Counted from the stretch's first letter, positions 1 to 8,544 are shown. The stretch: 38,670 nucleotides of DNA from UBA1189 sp045612065 (GCA_045612065.1 JAZKYH010000069.1:1-38670); one strand, 5' to 3'. The notes: a model not told the origin generated them from the sequence alone. Program-made: numbers and translations.

Positions 1-93
1 GGCAAGCGCTTCTACATCTCCAGCGTGAAGGCCGTGGGCCCCGATGGCATCGAGCGTCAGCTACCCTCAACACTGGAAGTAATCATCAACTAA
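1..93 (+). CDS. gldM: C-terminal end of GldM/PorM (type IX secretion inner-membrane protein), partial
   Basis: The first 30 codons of the window read through to a TAA at 91-93; the 5' part lies outside. The tail has a beta-rich look (FYISSVKAVGPDGIE, then STLEVIIN), which suits the last periplasmic domain of GldM/PorM. GldM is an inner-membrane protein that, with GldL, forms the proton-driven motor of type IX secretion and spans the periplasm toward the GldK-GldN ring. The main support is position: gldN starts 63 bases downstream on the same strand, as in conserved gldKLMN operons. With only 30 residues visible the call rests on context more than on sequence. Confidence 0.6.
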   Translation, partial: GKRFYISSVKAVGPDGIERQLPSTLEVIIN

Positions 94-156
94 GAACAAC
101 CACGCGGGAACTCGGATACCCCCGAGATCTCCGAGCAAAAAAATACAACAGACGAT

Positions 157-1242
157 ATGAAACTCAAATCACTCATTGCAATAGCAGCCTTGGCTCTTTG
201 CGCACAGGGCGCAATGGCACAACCCAAGTCGCGCATTCAGGCACAGGCCGAAGCCGAGAAGAAGGCCGAGACCTCACTCAGCGAACGCGCCAAGGCACAG
301 TATACCGCCCAGATGCCTGCCCCCACCGATGTGGTGTGGAAGCGTGACATCTACCGCACCCTCGACATGACGAAGGAGAAGAACGCCGCCCTCTACTACC
401 CCGTAGAGCCGTTGGGCGACCGCGTGAATCTCTTCACCCTCATCATCCGTCTCGTGGCCGATGGCAAGGTGCCCGCCTATGAGTATCGTTCCGATGGTAA
501 TGAACTGTTCACAGAGGACAACAAGTACAAGGTGACCGATATGCTCGACAAGTTCTACATCTACTACGAGGATAAGGGAGGAAAGCTCACCATCGCCGAC
601 AGCGATATCCCTTCGGGCGAGGTGCTCAGTTACTTCATCAAGGAGAGTTCGTTCTACGACCAGCGCACAGCTACCTATACTACACGCGTCACCGCCATCT
701 GCCCCGTGCTGCACCGCAGCGGAGACTTTGGTAGTGAGACCACCAAGTACCCTATGTTCTGGCTTAACTACGACGAGGTGAGCCCCTACCTTGGTATGAC
801 TCCGCTCATGACCAGCAGCTATAACAACGTCTCCAACATGAGCATCGACGATTACTTCGTGCGCAGCCTCTACGAGGGCGATATCTACAAGACTGCCAAC
901 CTGCAGAACAAGCTCCTCGCACAATACTGCCCCAACGACACCGCCATGAAGGCCGAGCAGCAACGCATCGAGAAGGAGCTCGTCACCTTCGAGAACAAGC
1001 TATGGGGTATCGAAGAACCCAAAGAAACCGAGGCAGATGAGAAGGAGGTAGAGAAGAAAAGCGTAGCACGCCCCGCTGTAACACGAGCTCCCAAGGCAGC
1101 TACTACAAAGGCGGAGAGCGCAAAGGTCACCGCCAAGGCTGAACAGAAAAACTCAGTGCGCACCACACGCACAAAGTCTTCACCCGCAAGCAAACCTTCA
1201 AGCAGCAGTCAGACGCTCTCTGTACGTCGCGAACGCAGATAA
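157..1242 (+). CDS. gldN: GldN/PorN, type IX secretion/gliding motility protein
   Basis: 361 residues. A clear signal peptide (residues 1-21, ending GAMA before Q22) sends it to the periplasm. The body (about 55-285) has family-typical stretches: VVWKRDIYRTLDM near 59, NAALYYPVEPLGDRVNLF near 77, and KYPMFWLNYDEVSPYL near 196. GldN/PorN forms a ring with the lipoprotein GldK/PorK at the outer membrane and couples to the GldLM motor. It follows the end of gldM by 63 bases, so it is probably the last gene of a gldKLMN operon, and a strong hairpin terminator lies just after it. Residues about 286-361 are a basic Lys/Ala/Ser/Thr-rich tail of low complexity ending in RRERR, which I infer to be disordered. 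The ATG at 157 is chosen because it gives the intact signal peptide. Confidence 0.9.
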   Translation: MKLKSLIAIAALALCAQGAMAQPKSRIQAQAEAEKKAETSLSERAKAQYTAQMPAPTDVVWKRDIYRTLDMTKEKNAALYYPVEPLGDRVNLFTLIIRLVADGKVPAYEYRSDGNELFTEDNKYKVTDMLDKFYIYYEDKGGKLTIADSDIPSGEVLSYFIKESSFYDQRTATYTTRVTAICPVLHRSGDFGSETTKYPMFWLNYDEVSPYLGMTPLMTSSYNNVSNMSIDDYFVRSLYEGDIYKTANLQNKLLAQYCPNDTAMKAEQQRIEKELVTFENKLWGIEEPKETEADEKEVEKKSVARPAVTRAPKAATTKAESAKVTAKAEQKNSVRTTRTKSSPASKPSSSSQTLSVRRERR

Positions 1243-1273
1243 GTCCACGACATATAAAAGAACTTTCTTGATA

Positions 1274-1327
1274 ATGCATAAAAAGATAGGGTGTGCCAAT
1301 AATGGCATACCCTATCTTTTTATGCAT
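1274..1327 (+). terminator. Long hairpin terminator after gldN
   Basis: Arms 1274-1297 and 1304-1327 pair over 24 bp with one G-T wobble and a 6-base loop. The right arm holds a TCTTTTTAT run and the left arm the matching A-run, so the hairpin could end transcription from either strand. It lies 31 bases after the gldN stop. No minus-strand gene ends close by (xerD stops near 1938), so it most likely serves gldN. Confidence 0.85.
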
Positions 1328-1434
1328 TTGGAATTAGTTCCTTTGTCTTAGGCAAAATAAAAATTATCCTGCTAGGGTAATATATGGTGTCAATGCCAGC
1401 GAGGGTGCTATGAACAGAGGCAACGAGCTTAAAT

Positions 1435-1522
1435 ATCGCAGGCTCGACAGAGATTTATCGCAGGCTCTGCGAGCAACTGAGGCAGGCTCGAAAAATCAGC
1501 GAGGCAAGTGCGAAAAAAGTGA
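1435..1522. repeat. Degenerate tandem array, period 22 bp, 4 units
   Basis: Units begin at 1435, 1457, 1479 and 1501. GCAGGCTC recurs exactly at 1438, 1460 and 1482, so the period is 22. Unit 4 is related to unit 3 (GAGGCA then CGAAAAA in the same register). Outside these cores the units diverge, so this looks like an old array. No function can be read from it. Confidence 0.6.
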
Positions 1523-1663
1523 GCAACAAAGTTGCAACGAAAACGAAAATAAGTGGGAGGACATTCAATTGCACCTTTTCACCGAGTAAACGATTTTTAT
1601 TTTTGGCCTGGCAAGGAGTAATCGATTGACAATTAAAATTCACAATTAGCATCGTTGAAACTT

Positions 1664-1709
1664 GGCTGTACTCGTAGAAAAATCGTAAGTAAACTCACAT
1701 TTCACTCGC
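1664..1709 (-). repeat. Dispersed intergenic repeat, copy 1
   Basis: Read on the minus strand, these 46 bases match 9631-9676 (+) at about 38 of 46 positions with no gap. The shared core is TTACGATTTTTC, with GAAATGT before it and CGAGT then CAGCC after it. Both copies lie in gene-free DNA. Confidence 0.65.
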
Positions 1710-1937
1710 TTGCACATGCATTGAAAATTAGACCGACCTCGCGGTTTTTGTTATCGTTTTCGTTGCAGCGGCATGCTTCGCGCCCTTGCCAGGGCAGAAA
1801 TAAAACTATTTTACTCGCTCTGACATTGCCTATGGAGATGCTGGGAAAAACCTTTGTCTGATTAAAAAAACACAGCCCTGCAATTTTTAAAAAGCCTTTG
1901 TTCAATTTTCTTGGAGGACGGCTCCGTTTTGAAGCTC

Positions 1938-2858
1938 CTATTTCTTCATGTTGCGCGGGTGGTGCTCGATGATCTCGGAGCGCAGGCGGAGGGCGTCGAT
2001 ATGGGTGTAGATCTCGGTGGTGCCTATGTCTTCGTGGCCGAGCATGCTCTGGATGACGCGCAGGTTGGCACCGCCCTCGAGCAGGTGGGTGGCGAAGGAG
2101 TGGCGCAGGGTGTGGGGGCTGATGGTCTTCTTGATGCCTGCCGCGGCGGCCAGCTCCTTGATGATGTGGAAGAGGGTGATGCGCGACATCCGCTTCTTGA
2201 AGTGGGCGCTCACGAAGAGGTAGTCCTCGTGACCGGGCTTAATCTCTATCTCGGCACGGTCGGTGAGGTAGGCCATGATCTCTGCTATGGCGCGCTCGGA
2301 GATGGGCACGAGGCGTTGCTTGCTGCCCTTGCCCTCGACCTTGATGAAGCCCTCCTGCAGGTAGAGGTCGGAGAGCTTGAGGTTGCACGCCTCGGACACG
2401 CGCAGGCCGCAGCTGTACATGGTCTCGATGATGGCGCGGTTGCGCTGGCCCTCGCGCTTGCTCTGGTCGATGGCGGCGATGAGGCTGTCTATCTCCTCCA
2501 CGCTGAGCACCTCGGGCAGGTGCATGCCTATCTTGGGCGACTCGAGGAGCAGGGTGGGGTCGGCCTCGAGGTGGCCGTCGAGCACGAGATACTGATAGAA
2601 TGAGCGTATGCCCGAGAGTATACGGGCCTGCGAACGGGGACGTATCTTCTCGTCGTGCAGTGAGGCCAAGAACTCTTCCAAGTCTTCGAGCCCGACATCA
2701 AGAGGGTGTATAGCCTGCTTCTCAAGATGTCTAAGCAACTTCTCGACATCGTGCACATAAGCATCCAATGTGTTGGACGAGAGGCCCTTCTCAAGCAGTA
2801 GGTGTTGCTTGAATTTCTGTAGTAGGCGGATGCTCTGTATCTTGGCTTTGTCGCTCAT
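1938..2858 (-). CDS. xerD: Site-specific tyrosine recombinase XerD
   Basis: 306 residues, the usual XerC/D length. With XerC it resolves chromosome dimers at dif during division. The N-terminal SAM-like core-binding domain spans about 10-95 (FKQHLLLEKGLSSNTLDAY). The C-terminal catalytic domain is about 115-300. All six active-site residues are visible: R153 (GLRVSEA), K177 (EGKGSKQR), H249 and R252 (HTLRHSFATHLLEGG), H275 (MLGHEDIGTTEIYTHID) and the nucleophile Y284. XerD is preferred over XerC because of the overall similarity and the SPHTLRHSFATHLLEGGA string, but the two are paralogues. It lies 50 bases after the receptor gene and has its own likely promoter at 2877-2908. Nothing suggests an integrase of a mobile element: there are no attachment repeats or phage genes nearby. 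Confidence 0.9.
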   Translation of the reverse strand: MSDKAKIQSIRLLQKFKQHLLLEKGLSSNTLDAYVHDVEKLLRHLEKQAIHPLDVGLEDLEEFLASLHDEKIRPRSQARILSGIRSFYQYLVLDGHLEADPTLLLESPKIGMHLPEVLSVEEIDSLIAAIDQSKREGQRNRAIIETMYSCGLRVSEACNLKLSDLYLQEGFIKVEGKGSKQRLVPISERAIAEIMAYLTDRAEIEIKPGHEDYLFVSAHFKKRMSRITLFHIIKELAAAAGIKKTISPHTLRHSFATHLLEGGANLRVIQSMLGHEDIGTTEIYTHIDALRLRSEIIEHHPRNMKK

Positions 2859-2876
2859 AGGTTACGAAAATCTTCG

Positions 2877-2908
2877 CGAAGATAGGCAAAAATGAGCGAA
2901 CGAGCAAA
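2877..2908 (-). promoter_or_regulatory. Probable xerD promoter
   Basis: On the minus strand, TTTG (2905-2908), 20 bases, then TATCTTCG (2877-2884). This is one base off the Bacteroidota -7 consensus TAnnTTTG. The -33 box abuts the stop codon of the upstream receptor gene, and transcription would start about 10-15 bases before the xerD ATG. The -7 box overlaps a small palindrome (ATCTTCGCGAAGAT). Confidence 0.45.
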
Positions 2909-5233
2909 TCAGTTCAGTATCTTTAACCCTACGAACACGGTGCGGGGTTGTGCAGGACCGTAGAAATAGCCCGAGTCGCGGAACTCGCCACGGTCCAGGT
3001 CGGGTTGGAAGTGGTTCAGGATATTCTGCACACCGGTATTCACCTGCAGTTTGATGTGGTCGTGAAGTACGAAGGTGTAGTTGAACTTCACGTTGAGGTC
3101 AAAGAATTCGGATGTAGTCTCCATGCGGTCTGCCTCAATGAATCCTGCGTAGTGGGGCACAATCATCGAGCCCGTATAGGTGCCCGAGAGCGAGAAGTCA
3201 AAGTTCTTCACGGGCTCTGAGGCGAAGGTGAAGTAGCCGTAGTAATCGGGGGTGCGCATCATGCGGGAGGTAAACTGTCCCTCTGTCCACTCCTCCGCCT
3301 CCGTGTAGCGGCTGCGCTGAGCGGTGAAGCCGAGGCTGAACACTGCCTCCTTGCCATGAGCAAGTTTGGCGTCAAGGTTGGCGCCATATACGCGTGCTCC
3401 GCTGCCGTTGCGGCGTTCCTTGATGGCGTACCCCTCGGCATTGTGTCCTATATCCTCGAGGATAAACACGTGGTCAAGTCCCGTGTAGAATCCCTCGACG
3501 AGTACGTTGGCAGCCCAGTGCCCGAAGGTGGTCGTGTAGTCTACCGAGCCGCTATAACTGTTTGAACGCTCCTCGCGCAAGCCCTCGGCGAGAGTGATGA
3601 GTACGCCCTCACCACCCACGGCAGTCACGTGCAGGTCTTCGTCATAGGCTTGTGGCGCACGGAATCCTGTAGAGTAGGTCAAGCGTGCTTGGAACTTATC
3701 CATCGGCTTGTACAACAGGTTTACGCGCGGGCTTAGGATGGGGCGTTCGATGAGGTTGTGCTGGTCTATACGGCCACCGGCAAGGAGGGTGAAGTCGCGA
3801 AGTTTCCATTCATTCTGAACGAAGGCGCTGGCGATGCGCACATCCTGCTTCATGTCGCGGTTGTAGCCCATCATGCGGTCGTGCAGTGAGTTGTTCTGAT
3901 ATTCGAGACCCGAGGTGAATACCGAGGGGGCGAAAAGGAATCGGGTGTAGTTGCCCACATACATGGCACCGGCTACCCATGTGAGGTCGTTGGTCTTGCC
4001 GTAGGCCGAGGAGTCGCGCTGTGCTCCATAGTAACTGTCGCGGTCGGTATGCTGTACCGAGGTGTAGGCCGAGAGTTTATGCTTGTATCCATCGAAGAAT
4101 TGGTCGTAACTCACACCGCCGCTGTTGATGATGTGTCTGGTTTGCTCGGTGATGTCGGTTTGATGGGGTTGCAGGTCAAACTTATTGCCTCCACGGCGCA
4201 ACTCGTTGGTGGTGTGGTACTCCACATTCAGGCGGCTCCACTGCGAGGGACGATAGTAGGCACGGAAGCCGAAGGTGTTCATATTGAGCAGGCCCAACTC
4301 CGAGAACGAGTCGCCATCGTGGTCATAGGGGTTGCGGTTGCGGTAGGTCTGATACATGGCGATGCCATACGAATTGTCCTTAGCCACGAGCGAGGTGTTG
4401 GCACCCAGGTACTGCTCCCACGACTTGGCACCGATGTTAGAGAACATGCTGTTCACCTGGAACGAGTTGCTGATGGGGTCCTTGGTGATGATGTTGATGG
4501 TGCCACCCACGGCATTGGCACCGAAGAGTGCCGAGCCGCCTCCTCGCACCACCTCCACGCGGTCAATCATGTTGGTTGGGATCTGTTCCAGGCCATACAC
4601 ACCGCCCAAGGCGCTGATGATGGGGCGCGAGTTGATGAGTATCTGCGAGTAAGGACCATCGAGACCATTGATGCGCACCTGTGGGAAGCCGCAGTTCTGG
4701 CAATTGTTCTCCACACGCAAGCCCGACTGGAAGTTGAGCGACTTGGCGAGGTCCATGCTGTTCACCGTCTCAAAAAGGATAGGGCTGAGCACGTTGACCA
4801 CCACAGGGGCATCGCGACGGCTCACCTCGCTGCGGCTGGCCGAAACGACCACCTCATCCACCATGAAGTTCTCCTCCGAGAGCGGGAAGTGCACCACGGC
4901 CATATACTCGCCACCCACGGTGATGGTCTTCTCCATGGTCTTGTAGCCTACGGCCGACACGCGCAACACGTACGTCCCCTCCGACAAGCCCTTGAACTGG
5001 AACTGACCCACCTCGTTGGACATCGTACCCTTGTCGGTACCCACGATGAGCACCGTAGCATAGGGAATATTCTCCTCGGTATCCTTCTCGATGACATGCC
5101 CCGAGATCATATAACCCTCCTTCACATCCGACACCATAGAGGGGCTACCCGCATGGGTCTCTACACCTCCGTTGGCAAACATCACCTGCATGCTCATCAC
5201 GAGCGCAATCACAGCAAACACGACTCTTTTCAT
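2909..5233 (-). CDS. TonB-dependent outer-membrane receptor, substrate unknown
   Basis: 774 residues. It is an outer-membrane beta-barrel that imports a scarce ligand using TonB energy. Order of parts: signal peptide 1-20; a carboxypeptidase-regulatory-like beta-sandwich about 41-120 (ISGHVIEKDTEENIPYATV); a probable TonB box in DEVVVSASR (126-134); plug domain about 140-252 ending RVEVVRGGGSALFGANAVGG; a 22-strand-type barrel from about 260 to the C-terminal strand RTVFVGLKILN. The plug has a Cys pair, C178 and C181 (NNCQNCGF). The length suits a metal, heme, cobalamin or siderophore receptor. There is no SusD partner, no HmuY-type lipoprotein and no ABC importer beside it, so the ligand cannot be read from context. 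It has its own promoter (5292-5322). Confidence 0.9.
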   Translation of the reverse strand: MKRVVFAVIALVMSMQVMFANGGVETHAGSPSMVSDVKEGYMISGHVIEKDTEENIPYATVLIVGTDKGTMSNEVGQFQFKGLSEGTYVLRVSAVGYKTMEKTITVGGEYMAVVHFPLSEENFMVDEVVVSASRSEVSRRDAPVVVNVLSPILFETVNSMDLAKSLNFQSGLRVENNCQNCGFPQVRINGLDGPYSQILINSRPIISALGGVYGLEQIPTNMIDRVEVVRGGGSALFGANAVGGTINIITKDPISNSFQVNSMFSNIGAKSWEQYLGANTSLVAKDNSYGIAMYQTYRNRNPYDHDGDSFSELGLLNMNTFGFRAYYRPSQWSRLNVEYHTTNELRRGGNKFDLQPHQTDITEQTRHIINSGGVSYDQFFDGYKHKLSAYTSVQHTDRDSYYGAQRDSSAYGKTNDLTWVAGAMYVGNYTRFLFAPSVFTSGLEYQNNSLHDRMMGYNRDMKQDVRIASAFVQNEWKLRDFTLLAGGRIDQHNLIERPILSPRVNLLYKPMDKFQARLTYSTGFRAPQAYDEDLHVTAVGGEGVLITLAEGLREERSNSYSGSVDYTTTFGHWAANVLVEGFYTGLDHVFILEDIGHNAEGYAIKERRNGSGARVYGANLDAKLAHGKEAVFSLGFTAQRSRYTEAEEWTEGQFTSRMMRTPDYYGYFTFASEPVKNFDFSLSGTYTGSMIVPHYAGFIEADRMETTSEFFDLNVKFNYTFVLHDHIKLQVNTGVQNILNHFQPDLDRGEFRDSGYFYGPAQPRTVFVGLKILN

Positions 5234-5291
5234 ACCTTCTTTAGATTATGTCTTTTTAATATTGTTTAGACGTTGTTTAAATAATCGGCCG

Positions 5292-5322
5292 CAAAGGTAA
5301 TGCTTTTTAGAAAATGTCCAAA
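5292..5322 (-). promoter_or_regulatory. Promoter of the TonB-dependent receptor gene
   Basis: On the minus strand, TTTG (5319-5322), 19 bases, then TACCTTTG (5292-5299): a full match to the Bacteroidota housekeeping consensus. It implies a leader of about 50 bases. No Fur-like or riboswitch-like structure is obvious in the leader. Confidence 0.75.
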
Positions 5323-5465
5323 CAAAAATTAGCGTTTATTTGTACTTTGTCTAAAGAGAGAATGAACGTAGAAGGTAGATACTGTGCTTTTTGCCATGTC
5401 GGGAATGCAAAAGAGGGCGGGAGACGGCCAAAGTTGTGTGCCTCGTGTGATGGCACGAAATAAGG

Positions 5466-5500
5466 AGCCCCATCCTCTCGGCGACGGAGAGAGTGGGGCT
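5466..5500 (-). terminator. Probable terminator after the 7TM-HD gene
   Basis: An imperfect hairpin with AGCCCCA and CTCTC arms and a 7-base loop starts 23 bases past the stop of the gene ending at 5524. Only a weak T-rich tail (CCTTATTTCG on the minus strand) follows, so termination may be partial. Confidence 0.5.
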
Positions 5501-5523
5501 GATAAAGTTACGGCTGGAGGGGA

Positions 5524-7551
5524 TTACTTCTTCAGCTCGGGATAGCTGATGCGGGCGTGGTAGATGGTACGTAGCTTATCCTTGAACACCGTCTTGATGT
5601 TCGTGATGTCTTTGAAGGTGATGGGGCATGCAGCGAAATGCCCTTCGCTGACTTGGCCATCCACGATTCGGTCTACAAGGTTGGCTATGTTCTCCTCCGT
5701 GTACTCCGACAAGCTGCGCGAGGCGGCTTCCACGGCATCGGCCATCATGAGAATGGCCGTCTCCATCGAGTGCGGAGCAGGGCCGGGGTAGGTAAAGAGC
5801 GTTTCGTCAATCTCTTGATCGGGATGCTCATTCTTATACGAAATATAGAAATACTTAGCTTTGCTACGGCCATGATGAGTTCGGATGAAGTCTTTGATAG
5901 CTTCAGGCAAATGGTGTTTCTCTGCCAGACGAAGTCCGTTAGTGACGTGACTAATAATAATCTGTGCACTCTTTTCGTAGGGTAGACAGGCATGTGGATT
6001 GGTGATGCCTTGATTCTCTGTGAAGAAAATAGGATTCTCAATCTTACCGATGTCATGATACATAGCTCCGGTGCGTACCAACAGGCTGCTGGCACCTATC
6101 TTATTGGCTGCTGCAGCTGCAAGGTTGGACACCTGGATTGAATGTTGGAACGTTCCGGGAGCCTCCTCGGAAAGTTGGCGCAGCAATTTGATGTTGAAGT
6201 TTGAGAGTTCCATCAGCGTCACATCGGAGGTGAAGCGGAACAGTTTCTCGTAGAGCAACATCAAAGGGTAGGTAAAGAGCAGCAAGATTCCATTGAGTAG
6301 GAAATGTACGAAAATACCTTTATTGAATGCGATGAACGCACTTTTGGTAATAAGCTCATAGCCGAAATAGACGAAGCAGTAGCAAAGGATGGCAACCAGT
6401 GCAACGCGGAAGATTTGCGAGCGTTCGGTAAGCTCGTTGAGTGAATATACTGCAGCGATACCGGCTGTGAGTTGCAACAATACGAAGATGAAAGGGTCAG
6501 GGACCACTAATGAGGTAGTCAAGATGATTACCAGATGAGCCATGAAGGCGGTACGGGCATCGAGGAACACGCTGATCATCACTGGAGCCATGGCGAAGGG
6601 GATAATCATGAGTGCGCCTCCATTGGTTATGATCCATGAGGCTATGATGGGGAATATCATCAGTTGTGTTGCCAGAAAGAGTAGCTTGTTACGCGCGTGA
6701 AGATAATTGCGGCGATAGTTGATGAGGTATACTGCAAATGCGCCGATAAAGAGGATGACCAAAAGTACCTGTCCGATAAAGGTCATCTGCATGCTCTGCT
6801 CATCAATACGTTTATTCAGTTCATTGCGGTACGATAGCAATGCCTGATAATGGTCCTCGTCTACCATTTCGCCACTACCAATGATTTTCTGTCCCTTTAG
6901 TATAACTCCGCTATTGGGAGATATCGCATTGAGAGCTTCGTCTCGTGCAGCCTCCGACTTGGCAGCATCATAGCGTATGTTGGGGATGATGTATTCGTTC
7001 AAGTTACTATGCTGCAGAGCGTAGCGCCCCCAGCGGGTGGTGTCAATGCTCATCAGGCTCTCGTAGGCCTGCTGCACCGTATACAACTCTGCGACCTTTA
7101 CCGGTTTGGCCCTATGCTGCTCGATGAGCATAATTGTGTGAACACTGTCGGCCGATAAGCGCGAGAGGTCATTGCTGCCGATGATGCCGTTGTTATATAC
7201 ACTGCGGAGTTGGGCAACAACCCTCTGTTGCAACCTATTGTTGACGATGTAGTGCAATTCCTTATTATAGAATGTCAAAAACGAGTCTATGGCTGAGGTT
7301 TCTACTGCAGTTTCTTTGGTGAAGTAGGGGCGTTGCGCAGCTTGCACCTCTGCACGCTCTCGCTCGAGTGCAGCCTCACTCTTTGCCACGGCAAAGTCGA
7401 AAGCGGCGGTCAATTGCTCATACTGCCAAGGTTTGCCCTCCGTAAAGTCTATGCTGATAGCCCTTTCGCGTGGGAGAAAGAGGCTGATGACCACGACAAC
7501 GGTGACAAATACCGCTGAGACGAGCAGACGTAGTTTAGTAACAGATTTCAT
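5524..7551 (-). CDS. pgpH: 7TM-HD phosphohydrolase, PgpH-type cyclic-di-AMP phosphodiesterase
   Basis: 675 residues from the ATG at 7551. An upstream in-frame TTG (7584) would add 11 residues but is less likely. Order: one N-terminal membrane segment (residues about 8-28), an extracytoplasmic 7TMR-HDED domain (about 40-255), a block of about seven membrane helices (about 265-440), and a cytoplasmic HD domain with H470 (FQHSIQVSN), H499-D500 (MYHDIGKIENP) and H559-H560 (RTHHGRS) as probable metal ligands. PgpH proteins hydrolyse the second messenger c-di-AMP to pApA, linked in other bacteria to osmotic and cell-wall control. It follows rnc by 50 bases and is probably co-transcribed with it. 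The specific substrate is inferred from the family. Confidence 0.85.
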   Translation of the reverse strand: MKSVTKLRLLVSAVFVTVVVVISLFLPRERAISIDFTEGKPWQYEQLTAAFDFAVAKSEAALERERAEVQAAQRPYFTKETAVETSAIDSFLTFYNKELHYIVNNRLQQRVVAQLRSVYNNGIIGSNDLSRLSADSVHTIMLIEQHRAKPVKVAELYTVQQAYESLMSIDTTRWGRYALQHSNLNEYIIPNIRYDAAKSEAARDEALNAISPNSGVILKGQKIIGSGEMVDEDHYQALLSYRNELNKRIDEQSMQMTFIGQVLLVILFIGAFAVYLINYRRNYLHARNKLLFLATQLMIFPIIASWIITNGGALMIIPFAMAPVMISVFLDARTAFMAHLVIILTTSLVVPDPFIFVLLQLTAGIAAVYSLNELTERSQIFRVALVAILCYCFVYFGYELITKSAFIAFNKGIFVHFLLNGILLLFTYPLMLLYEKLFRFTSDVTLMELSNFNIKLLRQLSEEAPGTFQHSIQVSNLAAAAANKIGASSLLVRTGAMYHDIGKIENPIFFTENQGITNPHACLPYEKSAQIIISHVTNGLRLAEKHHLPEAIKDFIRTHHGRSKAKYFYISYKNEHPDQEIDETLFTYPGPAPHSMETAILMMADAVEAASRSLSEYTEENIANLVDRIVDGQVSEGHFAACPITFKDITNIKTVFKDKLRTIYHARISYPELKK

Positions 7552-7601
7552 AGATGGATGCGCTAAATTGGATGCAAGGTACAAAAAAACTTTGAATAGT
7601 C

Positions 7602-8471
7602 CTATTCTTGGGTTGAGATTTGCTGTGTATCCGCGTTTTCATCGGGGTTTTCTGACATATTCTCAATTGTGGCAGCCTCTTCTATCGGCATTGCTACCCG
7701 TGCATCGTGCATCTCGACCGCTTTCTTGTATAGGCCGGTCTTCTTGCGGATATGGCGCATGGCCTCCTTTGCTGCAAGTTGCTGGCTCTCTTTCTTAGAG
7801 TATCCAAAGCCGGTGCCGAACTCTATGCCTTCGATACATACTCTACTGCGGAAGGTAGGACTATTGGTCCCAACGATATTTTCGCTGATAAGTTCAAAAT
7901 CTATCTTATACTGTTTCTTCTGACTCCATTCGATGAGTTTGCTCTTATGGTTATCATCCTCCTTGGATACTTTGTCGAGGTCGATATGCTTCCCTATGAG
8001 ACACTGCTCAAAGAACCGATAGCAATAGGCATATCCGCGGTCAAGGTATATCGCTCCCAAGAATGCCTCGAATGCATTGCCCGAGATGAAGCTGTTGTGT
8101 GTGCGGTTGATATGAGTAGATTGCACGAGCTCCACCAGTCCAGTCTCCTTGGCCAAGCGGTTAAGGGTGCTGCGTTGCACGATCTTGCTGCGCGTAGAGG
8201 TGAGAAAGCCCTCCTTCTTCGTCGGGAAATGGTGATACAGGATGTCGCTCACTACGGTCTCTATCACTGCATCGCCCAGATATTCGAGGCGCTCATTGTC
8301 CTTTTTCTGCTCCTGGGGGCGGTGGTGATTGAGCGAACGGTGCATGAGTGCCTCGCGGTATATCTCAATCTTTCGGGGATAGAATCCCATAATATGGCGG
8401 AGACGGCGTGCAAATTCTTTGTCGGAGCACGCCAGATAGTATAGATAGTCAATCAGTCGGCTTAGTGGCAC
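7602..8471 (-). CDS. rnc: Ribonuclease III
   Basis: 289 residues. It cuts double-stranded RNA, including rRNA precursors. The catalytic domain carries the signature NERLEYLGDAVIE (59-71, with E60, E63 and D67) and GNAFEAFLGAIY (131-142, with E135), so the metal-binding residues are complete. A dsRNA-binding domain spans about 174-245 (HKSKLIEWSQKK to AAKEAMRHIRKK). A polar tail of about 45 residues follows, longer than in many homologues. The start is the GTG at 8471: the next Met (residue 28) would remove the first helix. It lies downstream of acpP with a hairpin terminator between them and no obvious promoter of its own, so expression may depend on read-through. The fabF gene often found between acpP and rnc is absent. 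Confidence 0.92.
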   Translation of the reverse strand: MPLSRLIDYLYYLACSDKEFARRLRHIMGFYPRKIEIYREALMHRSLNHHRPQEQKKDNERLEYLGDAVIETVVSDILYHHFPTKKEGFLTSTRSKIVQRSTLNRLAKETGLVELVQSTHINRTHNSFISGNAFEAFLGAIYLDRGYAYCYRFFEQCLIGKHIDLDKVSKEDDNHKSKLIEWSQKKQYKIDFELISENIVGTNSPTFRSRVCIEGIEFGTGFGYSKKESQQLAAKEAMRHIRKKTGLYKKAVEMHDARVAMPIEEAATIENMSENPDENADTQQISTQE

Positions 8472-8503
8472 TGTGTATATATAGAATGTTTGGTTCTGGC
8501 AAT

Positions 8504-8544
8504 AAAAAAAGTCGCATAATCGGAAAAACCAATTACTACGACTT
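8504..8544 (-). terminator. acpP terminator
   Basis: On the minus strand the arms AAGTCG-TAG-TAATTGG and CCGATTA-TG-CGACTT enclose a TTTTT loop and are followed by a run of seven T. It starts 28 bases after the acpP stop and ends about 30 bases before the rnc start, so it may also set how much rnc is made. Confidence 0.75.

Larger units (their letters stand above)
1328..1937. other. 610-base gene-free stretch with repeats
   Basis: No convincing gene. The short open frames here have no family features and overlap repeats. It holds a 22-bp-period array (1435-1522), an inverted copy of a dispersed intergenic repeat (1664-1709), and A+T-rich filler near 1620-1650. Similar Lys/Arg-codon-like GCGAG and ACGAAAA strings recur in both orientations, for example GTTGCAACGAAAACGA near 1531 against TTATCGTTTTCGTTGCA near 1751. 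The last 80 bases have two AAACCTTTGT/AAGCCTTTGT-type strings, but I see no clean terminator for xerD. Confidence 0.6.

Noticed and set aside
1435..1522. 22-bp array as CRISPR repeats
   Set aside because: Units are contiguous with no spacers.
1455..1652. 65-residue minus-strand frame with a hydrophobic stretch in the gldN-xerD gap
   Set aside because: It overlaps the 22-bp-period array and degenerate repeats; no promoter. The hydrophobic stretch follows from T-rich repeats. A real small membrane peptide cannot be fully excluded.
1911..2603. 230-residue open frame opposite xerD
   Set aside because: Shadow of xerD; composition (Leu/Val/Gly/Glu/Asp repeats) reflects reverse-complement codons.
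1938..2858. xerD as the integrase of a mobile island next to the repeat-rich gap
   Set aside because: The protein looks like the chromosomal dimer resolvase, and no attachment-site pair, phage or conjugation genes are present.
4049..5269. 406-residue open frame on the plus strand opposite the TonB-dependent receptor gene
   Set aside because: Mirror of a strongly supported gene; His/Val-rich composition and no family feature.
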